A DNA stretch of 64,000 nucleotides from Oasisia sp. SBJ-2009 (Eukaryota > Annelida > Polychaeta > Sabellida > Siboglinidae), in the NCBI GenBank assembly GCA_964017155.1, contig OZ024857.1, positions 39,082,641 to 39,146,640 of the forward strand. The letters are read 5' to 3'. The position numbers were made by a program, and so were the translations under genes. Below are positions 30,844 through 45,400 of this stretch, piece by piece (the first letter of the stretch is position 1; each line of letters begins with the position of its first letter). Under the pieces are notes generated by a model. That model was not told the DNA's origin and ran no database searches. It worked only from the letters and a program-made list of their open reading frames with translations.

Positions 30844-33800
30844 GCATGTGCAAGGTCACCTACAAAATCATCCAGTGGAAATTAATCAAAAACGAATACA
30901 AAACAAAAATTGATCAAGAACGTCTTGTAACATGGCAACACATCATGCACAAATGCATGCACGTTTGTCGGATCCATCGCTAATCAGCACACGTTTGCGA
31001 TGGGACATGCAAACCTCAGCCACAGCCATCAATGTGGACAGGACATCCAGGAGTAATCATCACGCGTTTGTGAACAGAATGCTTCGTGTCTTGCACCAAT
31101 TAGTCTTGCCGCGTACGTCGCCTGCATTAGCAGACCTTGCGCAAATCAGTCGACACACACAAAAACGACTGGTGCATGCAAACATTTCTACTTGACTTGA
31201 TACGTTTCCTGCAGCTGACAGTAGTTGTAGAAGAATGGAGGCTGGGAATAAATCAACAAAGCAGACATGCACTGCCTGTCCTTCTACCTGTCAGTCATCA
31301 ACCTCTTTAAACTATCATAATCCCAAAGGAACATAAATACCATATTTAACTCATTTATTCCTTATAGAAAATGCACTTGTGCACAATTGATATACTGGTA
31401 GATACAATCAATTTATACTATACTTCATTGAAATCTGGAATTAAAATAAATAAAAAAATGTCATTTCCATAACGTTTATTTTGACATGGTAATTGAAAAA
31501 TAAAATAGAAATTAGAAAAATAATTTGATTGTCTCTGTTCTTGTGTCCCATCATTATCAGCTGATGGCAGATTATAGGGTAGTAAAGATTTCGTTTATTT
31601 TATTTTCATGCTATATGCAATTACATATTCTAAAAATGATAAGCTAACTAACTATATCAAATCAGATTGAATAAATTACACCTATTCTAATACTTTCATT
31701 GCTTTGTACGTTTTTAATATCATGTTACAGATGTGTATTTGTGGGCATCAACCTTTGCCATTCAACAAAAACAAGAAGGTTAAAGCCATAATCATTCACT
31801 GCTGCAATGCACATGGACTAGTAATACACATATACTGAGAACACGCATCAGTGGCATCTCTCCAGGGAAGAACCTTGATCAATTATACACAAGTATAGCA
31901 AACATGAAAACATGAACGCATCTATGGCCTGCATCACTGTCACACACGGTCCATCAGGGGGTCACACTGCAATCATCTAAAAGGTTGGAGACATTTCACA
32001 TACATCACAGTCATTCTGCCAGCCATCTAGTCGTCCACAGTTCAGTCAAACAATCATACATGATGTTTACTTTCTCAACCAACAGATCCTTCTTCTATGT
32101 TCGACTGTTTTGCCTTCATGTCTATTTTTTATGTTTTATGCAATGATTGTCAATATTTTGCAGCTTAATAATGATTTTACTTATGGACTAACAGCCGATG
32201 AATTTAGTTCTACGTTGCCATGACAACTGCATTTTCATGTCAACCGAATAAACGATTTAATTTAATTAACAGATCAATCAACAAATGGCATGGTAATAAA
32301 TCAATTACGTCTAGTAATTCCATGTTCATAATTGTCATATTAATACTTTTAATAAAACTGTGGCTTTAACATCATCAACAATTGATTTGAAACTATTGGT
32401 GCATTTTATTGGAACCAATAACATAGTTGGTGAAGTATAGTGAAATAAACCTTTTTGGTATATACCAATTTTTTTAGTCCACATATGTTAACGTTCTGGT
32501 CAATATCTGTAATAACGGGGTATATATCATGTTGTGATTTATAATGAACATTGTGGTAGTAAGATAACAATTTTAAAAGTGGGTGTCAATCCCATGTTAG
32601 CAATCACCATGGCGATGGGTCCACTCACCTGTTCTGTGCTGTGATGCTTTCTACCTGTGGATGTGGACCAATCGTAATGATTGTTGGCACGTCGCTATGG
32701 TAACGCAGAAGTGCACTTTCAGTTAGGGCAAGGGCAGCCAGGCTGGGGGGCTGCAAGCAAAGAAATTAGTTCTAACACATTCTCTTAAGATAAATATAAA
32801 AGGAACGCATGCTGAAATCCATTTGTTAATTCATAATAACCTTTCATTTACTTCAATTATCTTAACTCTTTGATTTTAAATGATATGTTGATTAACCATT
32901 TTGTAATTCACATATCAATCTTTACTGCTGTTGCACATCAACATAAAAACAATGTAATGATAAATTGCAAATTTTACAGACCTTAAATCATCCAGAAAAT
33001 ACACTACAACATTCTGAAAAGTTTTGCTTAGATTAGTATTTGTTGTAGTATTAATACACTGTTTTACACACACAAAATTACTTAATTGATTGCTCTCTGT
33101 AAATTGTCATAGATTTACTCTGACGTTAAATAAGTTACAAATGAACACACAGTGTGGAGTTACTATAATCAGCTGCACACAAAGGTGAAGCCAACATACC
33201 TCATGGTAAATAGATGAGGCAGCCAGGGTAGGGATGGTCAACTCATCCTTCTTTGCCTGACCACTGCCATTCACCACCTCCTAGAAAACAAACACAATCA
33301 TCTAGTTAATTCTGTGTCACATTACATCTAACATAGTTGTTGAATTTATGCAACATAAGGTATGCAGTATTTCCACGATGCCTCTGTGAAATTCCCCAAA
33401 CAATGAAAAGGAATTTAAGGCGTAACCAAAGGTTGATCAACATGTGAAAACTTCACAAACTTGTGATGATGGAACTTGCTGATACAGTCTGCAAGATACA
33501 CTGATATATACTGATACTGCAGTGTCATTTTATGCACTACTAAAAATAGACTATTAATTTTACTAATGATTGAAAACACCTACATTTCTATACAAATGTC
33601 CATGAACATAATGCAGACTTTATTAGAACAGCTGCTATAATAATAAATCACTTGGGAGACTAGATTATGGATGGTCTAACACTAAAATAGATCATAAACA
33701 CAATGTCTTGTCCAAATCTTCAGCTCAAGTCACTTATGCAGACTGTGACCGGTGCAGGAATAGTCAGCAATGGCTTGTTGTATGTCCTGGTCACGACACA

Positions 33801-35165
33801 TCAGTGGTACAACTGCTGATAGGCTTGGTAAGGAACTACCAGCAACCATCCACTGATGTACCAGGGCCAGGATCTCTCTCTCCCTGGATCTCTCTCTCTC
33901 CCTGGCTCTCCCTGGCTCTCTCTCTCTCTTTCTCTCCCTGTCTCTCCCTGGATCTCTCTCTCTCCCTGGCTCTCTCTCTCTCTTTCTCTCCCTGGCTCTC
34001 TCTCTCTCTCTCTTTCTCTCCCTTCTCGTCCTCATTGCCAAGAACATCTCTAGCATGGAAACAGTTTGCTGCATGGAGAAACAATATCTCTCTCAGTGCC
34101 GGAAAGCACATCAGGAAGAAACCATATGACTGGAAAAGACCTACTTTCACCTGCAGATATCAGACCGGGAAGAGCAGTATACCTCACTGGCAGACACTGC
34201 ATTCAAAACATAAATCTACATCTCACTGGGAGGGGAGAGAAAGAAGAAATGATATCCTCTCATTGGCAGAGATTGCATTGAGATGAAACAATATTCCTCT
34301 CTTGTGGAAGAAAAAAAAACTATGTCATTGCCATTGAACTAACATTGGGAAGACACCGTAATCACTCTCACTGTCAGAAATCAAGTTGGAAAGAATATAA
34401 CTGATTTTCAGTGGCATAGATTGCACTGGGAATTCGGAAGAAACCATGTAACAGAACGATATCACATTCATGACAAAATATGAAACAAAAATAACAATAT
34501 TATTTACAACTCAAATGGGAAAAACTATAATATTAACATATTAATAAAATTTTGAAAAACGGATATCGTTCTCAATGCCAAATATCAAATTGGGAAACAC
34601 GATATCACTGTCGCTACCAAAGATCACACCTGATGGAAACCACCGGAGGGTGAACACACCCTGCCCCTGCCAGCCCTGACACCTGTCCTACAGGAGCTGG
34701 CCGATCAATTAGTGGTGCGTGACTATCTGACACTCCCTGTGGATACCTGTGGCTGGTCATTACCTGCTTATTAGCCCAACCATACCTGTACTAATTACTG
34801 GGAGTCGACCCAGCTCATGTAACATGCTATCCCCATTAACAACTCTAATTGTCTTACCCACCGTCTATTATGTCTCGCAAGGAAATATCTCAAGGCATGT
34901 AATTACTCCCACCCAATGGGCAATGGCATGGATGGACGGATGGAGAGAAATACACACAAACTGGACCCTGCCCACTATTACAGGACAAAGGGATGCAATA
35001 GTTCTTAAAACAGGAAGTTTTGTGTGTATTTACACCTACTACAGTATGTTTTTAACTGTTAACTGCCTGTCTAAAAACCTGATTTTCACTCTTTGGGATG
35101 TTGATCTGAACTAAGAATGCAGGTACATTATATAATATCACCTTCCCCAAATTAATACCAATCTG

Positions 35166-35232
<67 letters not shown>

Positions 35233-35267
35233 TATATATTATTATGTATATATATTATGTGTGTGTG

Positions 35268-35331
<64 letters not shown>

Positions 35332-38300
35332 CTCGTTCTTCACTCATCCTTCCCAAACCAGCCCAAATCATCTTTTTTTGATTATCCCATTCATAAACAC
35401 TGACACCCAAGATGTATTAAATATCTGCTAAAGGGAGAATAAAAAAGTGGTCGTTAACACAATCAGTGCATCCACAAGGGGGTAGACGCAGCGAACACAA
35501 CGTTATCTGAACATAGAGGGCAGCAGGTGTACATGTCCGTATTAATAGGATTACACACACTGAGCGCGTGCACGGACGTCCGAAAGGATGTCAAAGTAGA
35601 GACCCTCTGTCTGGGCTAATCAGCTGGACTGGGCCGTTAAATTTAATCAAAGGCACGCGAACGAAGCCATGCGGTGCTGCCACCAACAAAGACTCAGCAT
35701 CAACGCAACAGAAACGGCTATACGTAGCGCCGTCAAGTATACCCGGCGAGAAAATGCGACACCAGAACCATTCTTCATATCCCCCAATGCTGCAATAGCT
35801 GCAATGATATTACCTGAACACAGTGATTCACTGACCGATGTTATATATAATTATTATTATAACATATCATAAATGAAACATGTTTAATGATTTATAATAG
35901 CATTTTCACACTGGCAATATTAACTGCCTACTGAATCCTCATATAAGCTTCTACATATTCATGATTACATTGTTCCTGTTCAGTTTCAATGGCTGCAACA
36001 TACTACAAACGGGTTTTTTGGTCACAACACAAACACTGTGAGTTTCATCAAAGCTGTCAGCTTCACACACATAACAAATACATTCTTGTACTCTCAGTAA
36101 GACAAAGACTTGTTTCTCCATTTGTCTAAGGTATCTTTTCTAGTTTGCAATCTCCTTAAAATCAATGATAGTCGAAAGTACATTTAACTGAGGCACATTC
36201 ACTTTGTCTGTAGCTGTGTCCAAAATCTGGAACAAACTCCCCCTTACGTTAACATTTTCAGAAATAACAGTGCTTTCTTCTGTAAATATCTGCAAAACAG
36301 ACTTTTCACCCTAAATATTTGTGTTGTTGCCCTGGTGATCACCAATTCTGTCTGTTTTACCTCAGAGCTAGTCTGTGAGGACAAAGGTGCTGTAGAAGTT
36401 TTATTGTTATTATCACGGCTGCCCATTGCTAGTAATCAGTGCCCACGTCAGTGACACAGGCGTCTTTGAAGAAGCAATATCACCGGATGGACACATGGTC
36501 AATACAGCCCTCTAATCACAACCTTACAAGGTCCACACGGAAATAAAATTCCCAAATTGCTCTTTTATTCCGGTATCAAATAGCACTAAAGTTGGTTTCA
36601 CCGGACAGCTACATCATATTTAGCAAACCCAGTCCATGCCTAAGGCTCGTTTGTGTAACACGGTAGCCTTGGCTCAAAATATTATCTGAAATGAAAAAAT
36701 ACTTTGGAAACCACATGTTTGCAAAATAAACATGAGCCATAATATCTTATGCAAATAATATGGTATGGATTGGAACAATCTGAAGGCATCTTGCTATCTT
36801 CTTTGCAACATATCACTGGGCAGTACATGAAGACATGAAGATGCAGTAAACTCAATACTGATACAGCCATTTTGGCCAGTCTCTTCAGAGATTTCCCAGA
36901 TGACAACAAGACAAGTCCAAGAGCTGGAACCCAGGAACACACAGAGGACAAGGGAGTGAAACATCATCATATTTGTTCATTTTCCTTCAATTCAGTATAT
37001 GACAGATTCAACATAACCAAGCAGGAAGGAGAAGCAATGCCATACTAATATTCCTTCATGTGATATTATAAATATTTTATTCTACATGGAGCTTAGACGT
37101 GGTGATTTTCCTCGAATATCAAACAGAGATCGTTGGCGACAGAATATTGTGGTCAATTAGTGACCGCCACAAAGTCTCACCTGTTGACCAGTGCTTGTGT
37201 TCTTCACTTGAGACGGACTGGTCATTGTGTCCACCACCTGAGACCCCAGTGTGATGGTCAGCGAGATGTCTACCTGTCTGTGCCTTCATGTCTCTGTCCA
37301 TATCAACTATCTTCCTGGTCTGGTGGTCTCTCCACTGGACACTGGTCACCATGCCATGTCCAGTTGGAATCTTGTTGCTGATGGTCATCTTGATGGATGG
37401 ACAAGCACTGACCACGAGCATCCAACACATGTTTTTATACGTCAACAAACCGCGTCTGACCACCGATGGACGAAACCATGTCGCAGAGACAGGGCAGATG
37501 ATGTGGTCAGCCAGCACTGGTCAACTGCTTGACCACACCCACCAGGTGAGAGAACACAATGAGTCTCACCTGTAATTTGTCGCAGCACAATAGCCACGCG
37601 TCTGACGTGTTCCGTGCCAGCGAATTGCAAGAGACAATTAGCATATCGCCGTAGCGATGAACTCCCCGTGTCCCTCTAGTGGACCGACCCAGGCCTGGTG
37701 CCACGGTCGCTCATCGACTCAACAGTCGCTCATCGACTCATAACAATGCATAATTAATGACAATGGGGAACAGGCGGCTAATTTTGGGGAGTTAGACGGA
37801 AGGAGAGGGATGACACATCCCAAATAGTAACACCCTCACGGCGTCGCTGGTGGGGAGACAATGGCAGAATGGTACGGAGACGAGAGGGAACATAAGGATG
37901 AGGTGTGACACTTGAAGCATCTTGTCACAGCTGGTGACATCATTCACACATGACACCTTCCATATAACTCTTCTGTCTGTCTGAAGACAGTTCTTATGTG
38001 TCAGACGCAAACTCATTAATTTCTACAACCAAATGATCACTCAACAGAGATGGATGATAATAGTCTTGAATAAACTGTTTTCTCATAGAGAAATATAAGG
38101 CATTGCAAACAATGTATGCAGGAAAACACTTTCTTAGTCATACTTTTTTAGCATAATGGCCAATGTCTAGAAACAGTTTCTTCAAGCTGATGCTCATCTT
38201 ACTTTTTCTTCTGTATAATGATCAATATGTCATCACTACAATATCGAACTGCCCATCACAGTTTTCAATGTGATGCGTAACTTTCCCTCAAATCATCTTC

Positions 38301-39355
38301 AGCTTGGTGGCCAACTTTCCATCATATAGTCTTTAGCTTGATGTTCAACTTTCAGTGACATTGTCTTCAGTGTGACATCCAACTGGATACTACATTGTCT
38401 TCAACCTGGTATCTAACTTTCCACTGCATTGTCTTCATCTGATGTCCAATTATGTTGCCTTCAAGCTACTGTTTAACTTCACATCATATATACCCCGGGA
38501 GCTAAATATTAATCACATTCAATTTGCCACATTTCCTGTCATCATGTCCACAACAGCTTTGACTGAGTCTACTACTGTGCAGTACTACTATATTTGTGCA
38601 ATACTCTTTATATTTTCAATTACTTGTATGTTTTTTTCTTTAATGTTTATATGGACATATGTACATGATGCACAGGGAAGTCTCAATTGAATCAAATCAT
38701 CACAATGTTCAATGTTCTGTTCCTGGGTGTCCAGATCTTTTGGTCATATCTACATTTAACATTCTACTTTGTGTTAAATTGTCTCCAGTGAGTCCGGTCT
38801 GATGTACAGCTACCTGTCACACAGACAGGGGCGTGGATACTGGACAGTGGTGTCAAAAGCATTGTGTCATGAGCTGCAGCTGTGACAGGTGCCCAATGTG
38901 TCAGTGCTGGAGGCTGGTGCCACAGCAAGTTGACACTGGTGCCTGAAGCAGCAGCCAATGTAAGAGACACCTGACAGAGTAAACGAGTGGACACTGGGCA
39001 GTCTCTTCACAACTCTACAGTGTGTTATGTGAGTCGACAACAACTGTGCTCAACAACTGTTGATGGCATTGTTATCTATTACTGTTACTATAATCAAGTC
39101 TCTCTCTTTCTCTCTTTCTCGCGCTCTCTCTCGCGCTCTCTCTCTCATGCTCTCTCTCTCTCTCTTTCTCTCTGAGCCAATGAAACTCTGCTCGCTCTGA
39201 CCATCACTCTTTTGTTTGACTTCTTCCTGCAGAGTTTATGATTATCCCCCTCTCCCCACCCCAGTAGCTTGTTCTTCCACACCAAGCAGGGCAGTGCTGG
39301 TATGAGTACATTAAAATACAGTAGTTAACTAGATTTATTAACATCTGTACCCAAC

Positions 39356-39413
<58 letters not shown>

Positions 39414-42400
39414 GTTTTTATTTATTTATTAATGATATTTTTCACTTTTTGGATAAATCCTCTCTCTACAATTATGCTGATGATAACACCCTGTCTTATG
39501 CTCATTCAAATTCGGACACACTCATTCACACCTTGCAACAAGACTGTACTTTTACATTACAATGGTTCAATATCAACCAGATGAAGGCTAACCCATCCAA
39601 ATTCCAAGCAATTAGCTTCGGCAAGAGGGGAACAAGGGACATAACAACTTTTACTTTTGAAAACACTACCATTCACTGTGAAAACTCTGTTGTCCTTCTC
39701 GGCATTGAGATTGATCATTCGTTAACTTTTAACACACATATCGCGAACATCTGCAAAAAGGCAGCTAGACAGTTAGCGGTCTTAAAATGTCTCGGTCATC
39801 TCCTTACTCGTCAAGGGAAACTTGCAAGTTTTAAATCATTCATAACATCAAACTTCAACTACTGTCCTTTGATCTGGCACTTTTGTAGCCAATCTAGCAC
39901 CAAAAAACTTGAAAAAATTCAGGAGAGAGCACTTCGCTTTATTTATAATGATTATTCATCGACGCATCATGGTCTTTTAAAGACCGCTAACACCGAACAC
40001 CTCCACGTTAAACGGATAAAAGAAATGGCATGCGAAGTATTCAAAATTGTAAATAATATTGTTCCAAGTTTTATTCAAAATCTCATCACTCTAAAATTTT
40101 CCCAGTATTCCATGCGAAAGGAAAACACTTCAGTTGTCCCTAAGGCAAACACATCTAAATATGGACTTAAATCATTTGTCCATGATGGGCCCCGGATCTG
40201 GAACAGCCTGCCAAATGAAATGCGAAAAACAGTTAACTACGGCGAGTTTCGCAGACTGATCCGGAACTGGGATGGCCCATCATGCAATTGCTCTATATGC
40301 AGGTAAACAGTTAACATCTAACATGTTTGTCGCCATGCTAATATTATGAATATAGCTTTCATTGTATATATGCAATATGGATATGTGTAAAATATTTTAA
40401 TCCTTAAATTTATTCTTTAGATCTATTTATTTTTATGTTTTAAAGTATTTATTATTTTAATAAGTTTAGTCAATATACATCTCTACATTTATATTTATGC
40501 TAATGTCTTAAATTATATATTATTTCAATCTATTTTAACCCAATATACTTTGCATGTTTTATGAAGCCAAAAAAAAAATTATATATATATTATACATGCA
40601 TGTAATATTATTATATTTATTTTGTACTCATTACCCTATTTTATACGTATAATTGCTGTCATTTTAAAATACTCTGTATGCTTGTTATGGTTTTATGTCG
40701 TCTTGTTTTGTCAGAAAATAGCTCAGATGAGCTAATGTTGCCTAATTATCATGTAACCGACGTTAAATAAAGCTTCTTGTATCTTGTATATTGTTTTGTG
40801 TGAATTCATAAATCAGAATGTTGTAAAAAAAAAATTTAATTAGTTTCTGGTTACAGCAGATGTTTTATAGTGATCCACAATGAAGTCAATGCCATTTCCT
40901 CCACATGTCTACATTCACCAAACTGAGAGACCATTTGGAACAAGAATATAAGGAAACTCCACAAGGAAATACATAAGATGAAATTAAATGATTCACTTGA
41001 TATAAATAGAAGAGTCTACTCAAATATATTATTATGATATAAAAAATAGCTAACACGAAATCAAATAGTTTAAACAAAGTGAGTCCCATAACATTTCACT
41101 GAACCAAAATTATTAAATCACATTGCATTGCATTAATATTGTTTCCATAGCAACAGTCCCACAGTGAAATTAATTAGTTCACATGCAATGGCTCATAATA
41201 ATGTTATAGTAGTAATGGTGTATGCATCATGATAAGATTTATGTACCAAGAGATTTACACATGCACTTTGAAAAAAAATTGCTTGTAAAAACCAGCCATC
41301 CCGTGAAATGTGATTTGTATTAATTTGGAAGTATGTTAGTATTGTGCCAAACCTGGAAACCATTTAATTAATATAAGAAATATCCAACCTAAAACAAAAT
41401 CCATCATTTACAAAATGTGTTTCAATAAGGTGTTCTTCAAAGGGAAGAATTAATTTAAACCATCCAGTCATTAGCTAAGTTATTGACATGTCACATACAC
41501 TATTATTACTGATGACCAAAGATGAAAGTTCATAGGCAGCGCCAACAATCTCAACTGAATTTACTTTCAGATTACAGGATTACGAAGATCCAACTTGTGC
41601 ATTTTTGTTACATTAAACTTTATATTTGCTCTTAACAGCAAACGTATCCAAACAATCTAGACCTCCTTGGTGTGACAAGACAAATACATCACATTGTAAG
41701 CTACAGCCATTTGAAAATACGTATCCCTAACATTTTGGAAATTTACATTTTGAAGATCTATTTTACTATAACTATAACGTGTTTCTCATGAATCCTCTCA
41801 CATAAAGATTTCATTCATATAAAACTTAGTTTCTTGCTCTTTAATAATAACTATGCTTGAAAACAATATGAACCACTCTGATAACCTTTTGCACATACTA
41901 AATGTTAAGAACTGCTATAAATACCAGCTGAATGTGATAATCCTGACATCACTTACAAATAGTAATAATAGGAATGCTCTGGAAACATTTAGCTGGGCGG
42001 TGAAAAATTTAGGGTCACAAAATTTAGCTGGGTGGTATCAAATTTAGCTGGGTAGTATCAAATTTAGCTGGGTGGTATCAAATTTAGCTGGGCGGTGTAA
42101 CAATTTAGCTGGGCGGTGTAAAATAGTTGTCAGTTGCTTCAGGCTCACAGCAGGTGGTGTAAAACTCATTGATGAATTGGTAAGTAATAATGACAAAAAC
42201 CAGGTTCTATTGCATCCTTGTTAAAGAGGCTGCATACAAACTTGTCTTAAATTGACCTGAGATGTGGAAGTAACAGATCTAGCCAGTGCTGTGGTCAACA
42301 GATTAAATTCCTAGCCACAGGTGCGAGTTGCTGATCACTAGGCCCTTGCCATTATAATTAAGCAATCAATATGACAATCCAGTAAACCTACGATGTTCTC

Positions 42401-45400
42401 GGACAAAAAGATCACAAGTCACCAAGCAATATTCAGATGGTCAAGTACAGTGTAGTTGGTTGGTGTTTCACGCAGGATTTGAGCGAGGCTTCAAAATTCA
42501 AACTGATGCGATATGTTTTGTCAAGTAACATGTTCGTCTTTCTGCCTCCCTTTATCAAGGGATGGAGTTAGTTCTTGTATTGTACAGTCCTAGCTGTTAT
42601 CCATTTCCACATCTCCCATCAACAGCATTCTTCATTCTCTGTCATCTTCTCTCACCTTCTTAACACAATCTTACTTGTGGCCTCCTCTCTTACACTTGTA
42701 CATGTTTTAAAAATTATATATGAAATTTCACTAAAAAAGACCTTTGCAAAATAGTGAGCTGTACATAGTATAAAAAGATGTCAACATTAAACATAGTTTT
42801 GACAAATTGATCATCAACATAATTTAACAAAATAAAGACTTTTTGACAATGGGTCATGTAAACAATTGCCGACATTACAAAGTGACAAATCTAACAAAGT
42901 AAAACCACACCTGCGCTGACAGTGACTTCTAAAGAACAAGACCTCCCACGAAGTGTTTGCGTCACATCCTAGTGACTCCGACTAATTAATTTACCTCAAC
43001 AACCAAGTCAACAATGTGGCACAACAAAAGCGACGGAGTCGAGCAATGTTCGACGCAGTAGACCGGTGACCCACCAGCGGTGACTCCCTTTCACCGACAC
43101 TGCCTTGGACAACATCGACGTCGACGCGTGGCATCGCACTACATGTGGTCTCTCTACAATTTCCGTTGCATACCTCCGTGACGCTGCGACAATGTACGGC
43201 GTTATTCACCTCGTATGATAAAGAACAATGCACACATGCGACTGGGGCACTGACAACCAACACCGAGAACATAACAAGCTCCATCCCCCTCGCAATCTCA
43301 GTTGCCACGGCGATGCAACGATTCCAAAGTCAGTCGCTTTGATGTGCCGGCAAACTTAATTACTGAGTCAATGTGACTGATGCTTTACACAACCACCATC
43401 GATGCCTTAAATGTCAAACAATACAATACCTACTTTGTTACATCAGTGGATTTCAACTAAACAACTTCAAAATATGAAGGAGATCTTGGCACAATAAATA
43501 AACTGCAGAATATTAACATGCAATGAAATCGGTGTAAGTTGGTAGAGCCAGAGATTTGTAAAAGTGATCTGATACCCTGAAAGACAAACTAGATTCAGCC
43601 TTGGCCTATCAATAAGAGTGCAACAGAAAATTCACTTACCAGGTTGTACATGCCAAGTAGACAGGCCTCCACAGGAGCATTCTTCTGCAACAGAGAACAG
43701 AGACCATGAGACATCACATGACAGACGCCTTAGTCTCAGTGACAGTACACCACAATCTGAACGCAAGTGACTACATGTTGTCAGATCAAATATCAAGAAA
43801 CAGACTAACTAGTAGAATTAGAATCCAAAGTTAACAGTGATTTATGCAAAGTCAAACAGTATTTTGTTGTTAACAAACTAATGTACAGAAATGTCAATGT
43901 ATGTTAATTGGCAGTCATCAGTCCATTGCCAAGATGGCTGATGTTAGAACAATGAACCACTTAAACATGTGTTAGTAGTCTAGGTCCGTTATAGCTACTT
44001 CCCGTTACAGCTACATTTCCCCCCGTTATTCAAGATTTAAGATTCAAAAGCCTTTATTGTCTATTTAAAACATCACATTAAAAACGGAAATTGTTCTTCA
44101 GTTACACAGTAAAATTACAGTAATAAGATTGGTGGCCATAATATATACGGTTAATAAGACACATTAAAATTGTAATAATACTAATCAGCACTAAAATTGG
44201 TAAAAATTAAATAAATTAAGTATTTAAATAAGTACTCTAAATAATTAATAAATAAATAAGCAAGTAATATTCCTTAAAAGGTTCTTTGATAAGACACAAT
44301 GTGATAGATACCATTAGTAATATTTATTTAAATTGGTAAATAAATAAGATTAGATAAATCAGTACAATAGGTGTATGGAATAAAAAAAGTATACAGTACA
44401 TACAAATTTAGCATTCAAAATTAAAATGGCGGAGGGTATAAACGATTTCTTGAATAGGTTCTGTTTAGCTAGTGGAACTTTTAGACGTCTCCCTGACGGA
44501 AGTTTCATTCAGAGGATGGACATGATCGTACAATAATTGTCTGGCCTTCCTTTTCAGTGCAGCGTTGTATCTACTGGACAGTTGTTTCTGTTCGTTACCA
44601 ATCAACTTGCTAGTTGTATAGCTGCTCGTTAAGTTTGGCAGGCAAACTAGTCCCGTTATAGCTACTTATTTAATTACACAATTCAGGATGGGACAGTAAG
44701 AAAGAGCATTAATTATTTTAAATTACTGTAACATCTGTAAGATGTCTACATGAAATGTATTAATGAAGGACATATTTAATTTTAAAAGTCATAAGATTGA
44801 TATATAAATGTAACTGTCAGTTATTTGAAATAGAAAATATTAAATACAACTATGTTAATTGCATTTATCAAAAAGTAATGAAAGTCATCAATTATTCTTG
44901 TTATGTGGTGGTGTGACGGCAGCATCATGTTGAGCAACCATAAACTGGAAGGTGTTATGATGGTGTTTCCCTACCACTTTCGCAAAATTGGAATTCCATC
45001 CCTCAACATGGTTGTTTGTTTATTTGTCAGGCTCTGTACTGACATTCCACATGTTCATGGAGATCTTTGAACCATCACCAGACCATGTCTCCACAAAGTA
45101 CTCATTAAAAGTTATCAGTTGTGAAAATTCCTCAGTGTGCCTCACATCAAACCTGTCCACCCCTCATGGACATCAGCTGGATGGAGATGAAATAGTTACT
45201 GATCCCTATCTTGTTACACTGTGAAATGGAGAAATAGAAAAGTAGCTATAACGGGACTAGTTCAACTGTCAAACTTAAATACAAAGCTCTTTTACAAACA
45301 CATATATGCGTTGTCACTTACAGCAAATGAGTCACGATTCCGTATAAACAAGGAGCATTGTCCCACATAAATACGACATTATGATACAAGTCAAATGCCT

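Larger units (their letters stand above)
33281..43639. other. Hyccin intron 4 (10.4 kb) overview
   Basis: The largest intron of the window. Beyond the repeats, LINE and CpG patches listed separately, it is AT-rich and featureless to me at 34650-35160, 36430-37080, 40800-41980 and 42130-42900. Confidence 0.55.

Noticed and set aside
33708..34286. 192-codon frame
   Set aside because: Mostly (CT)n low complexity followed by a degenerate repeat; no conservation signal.
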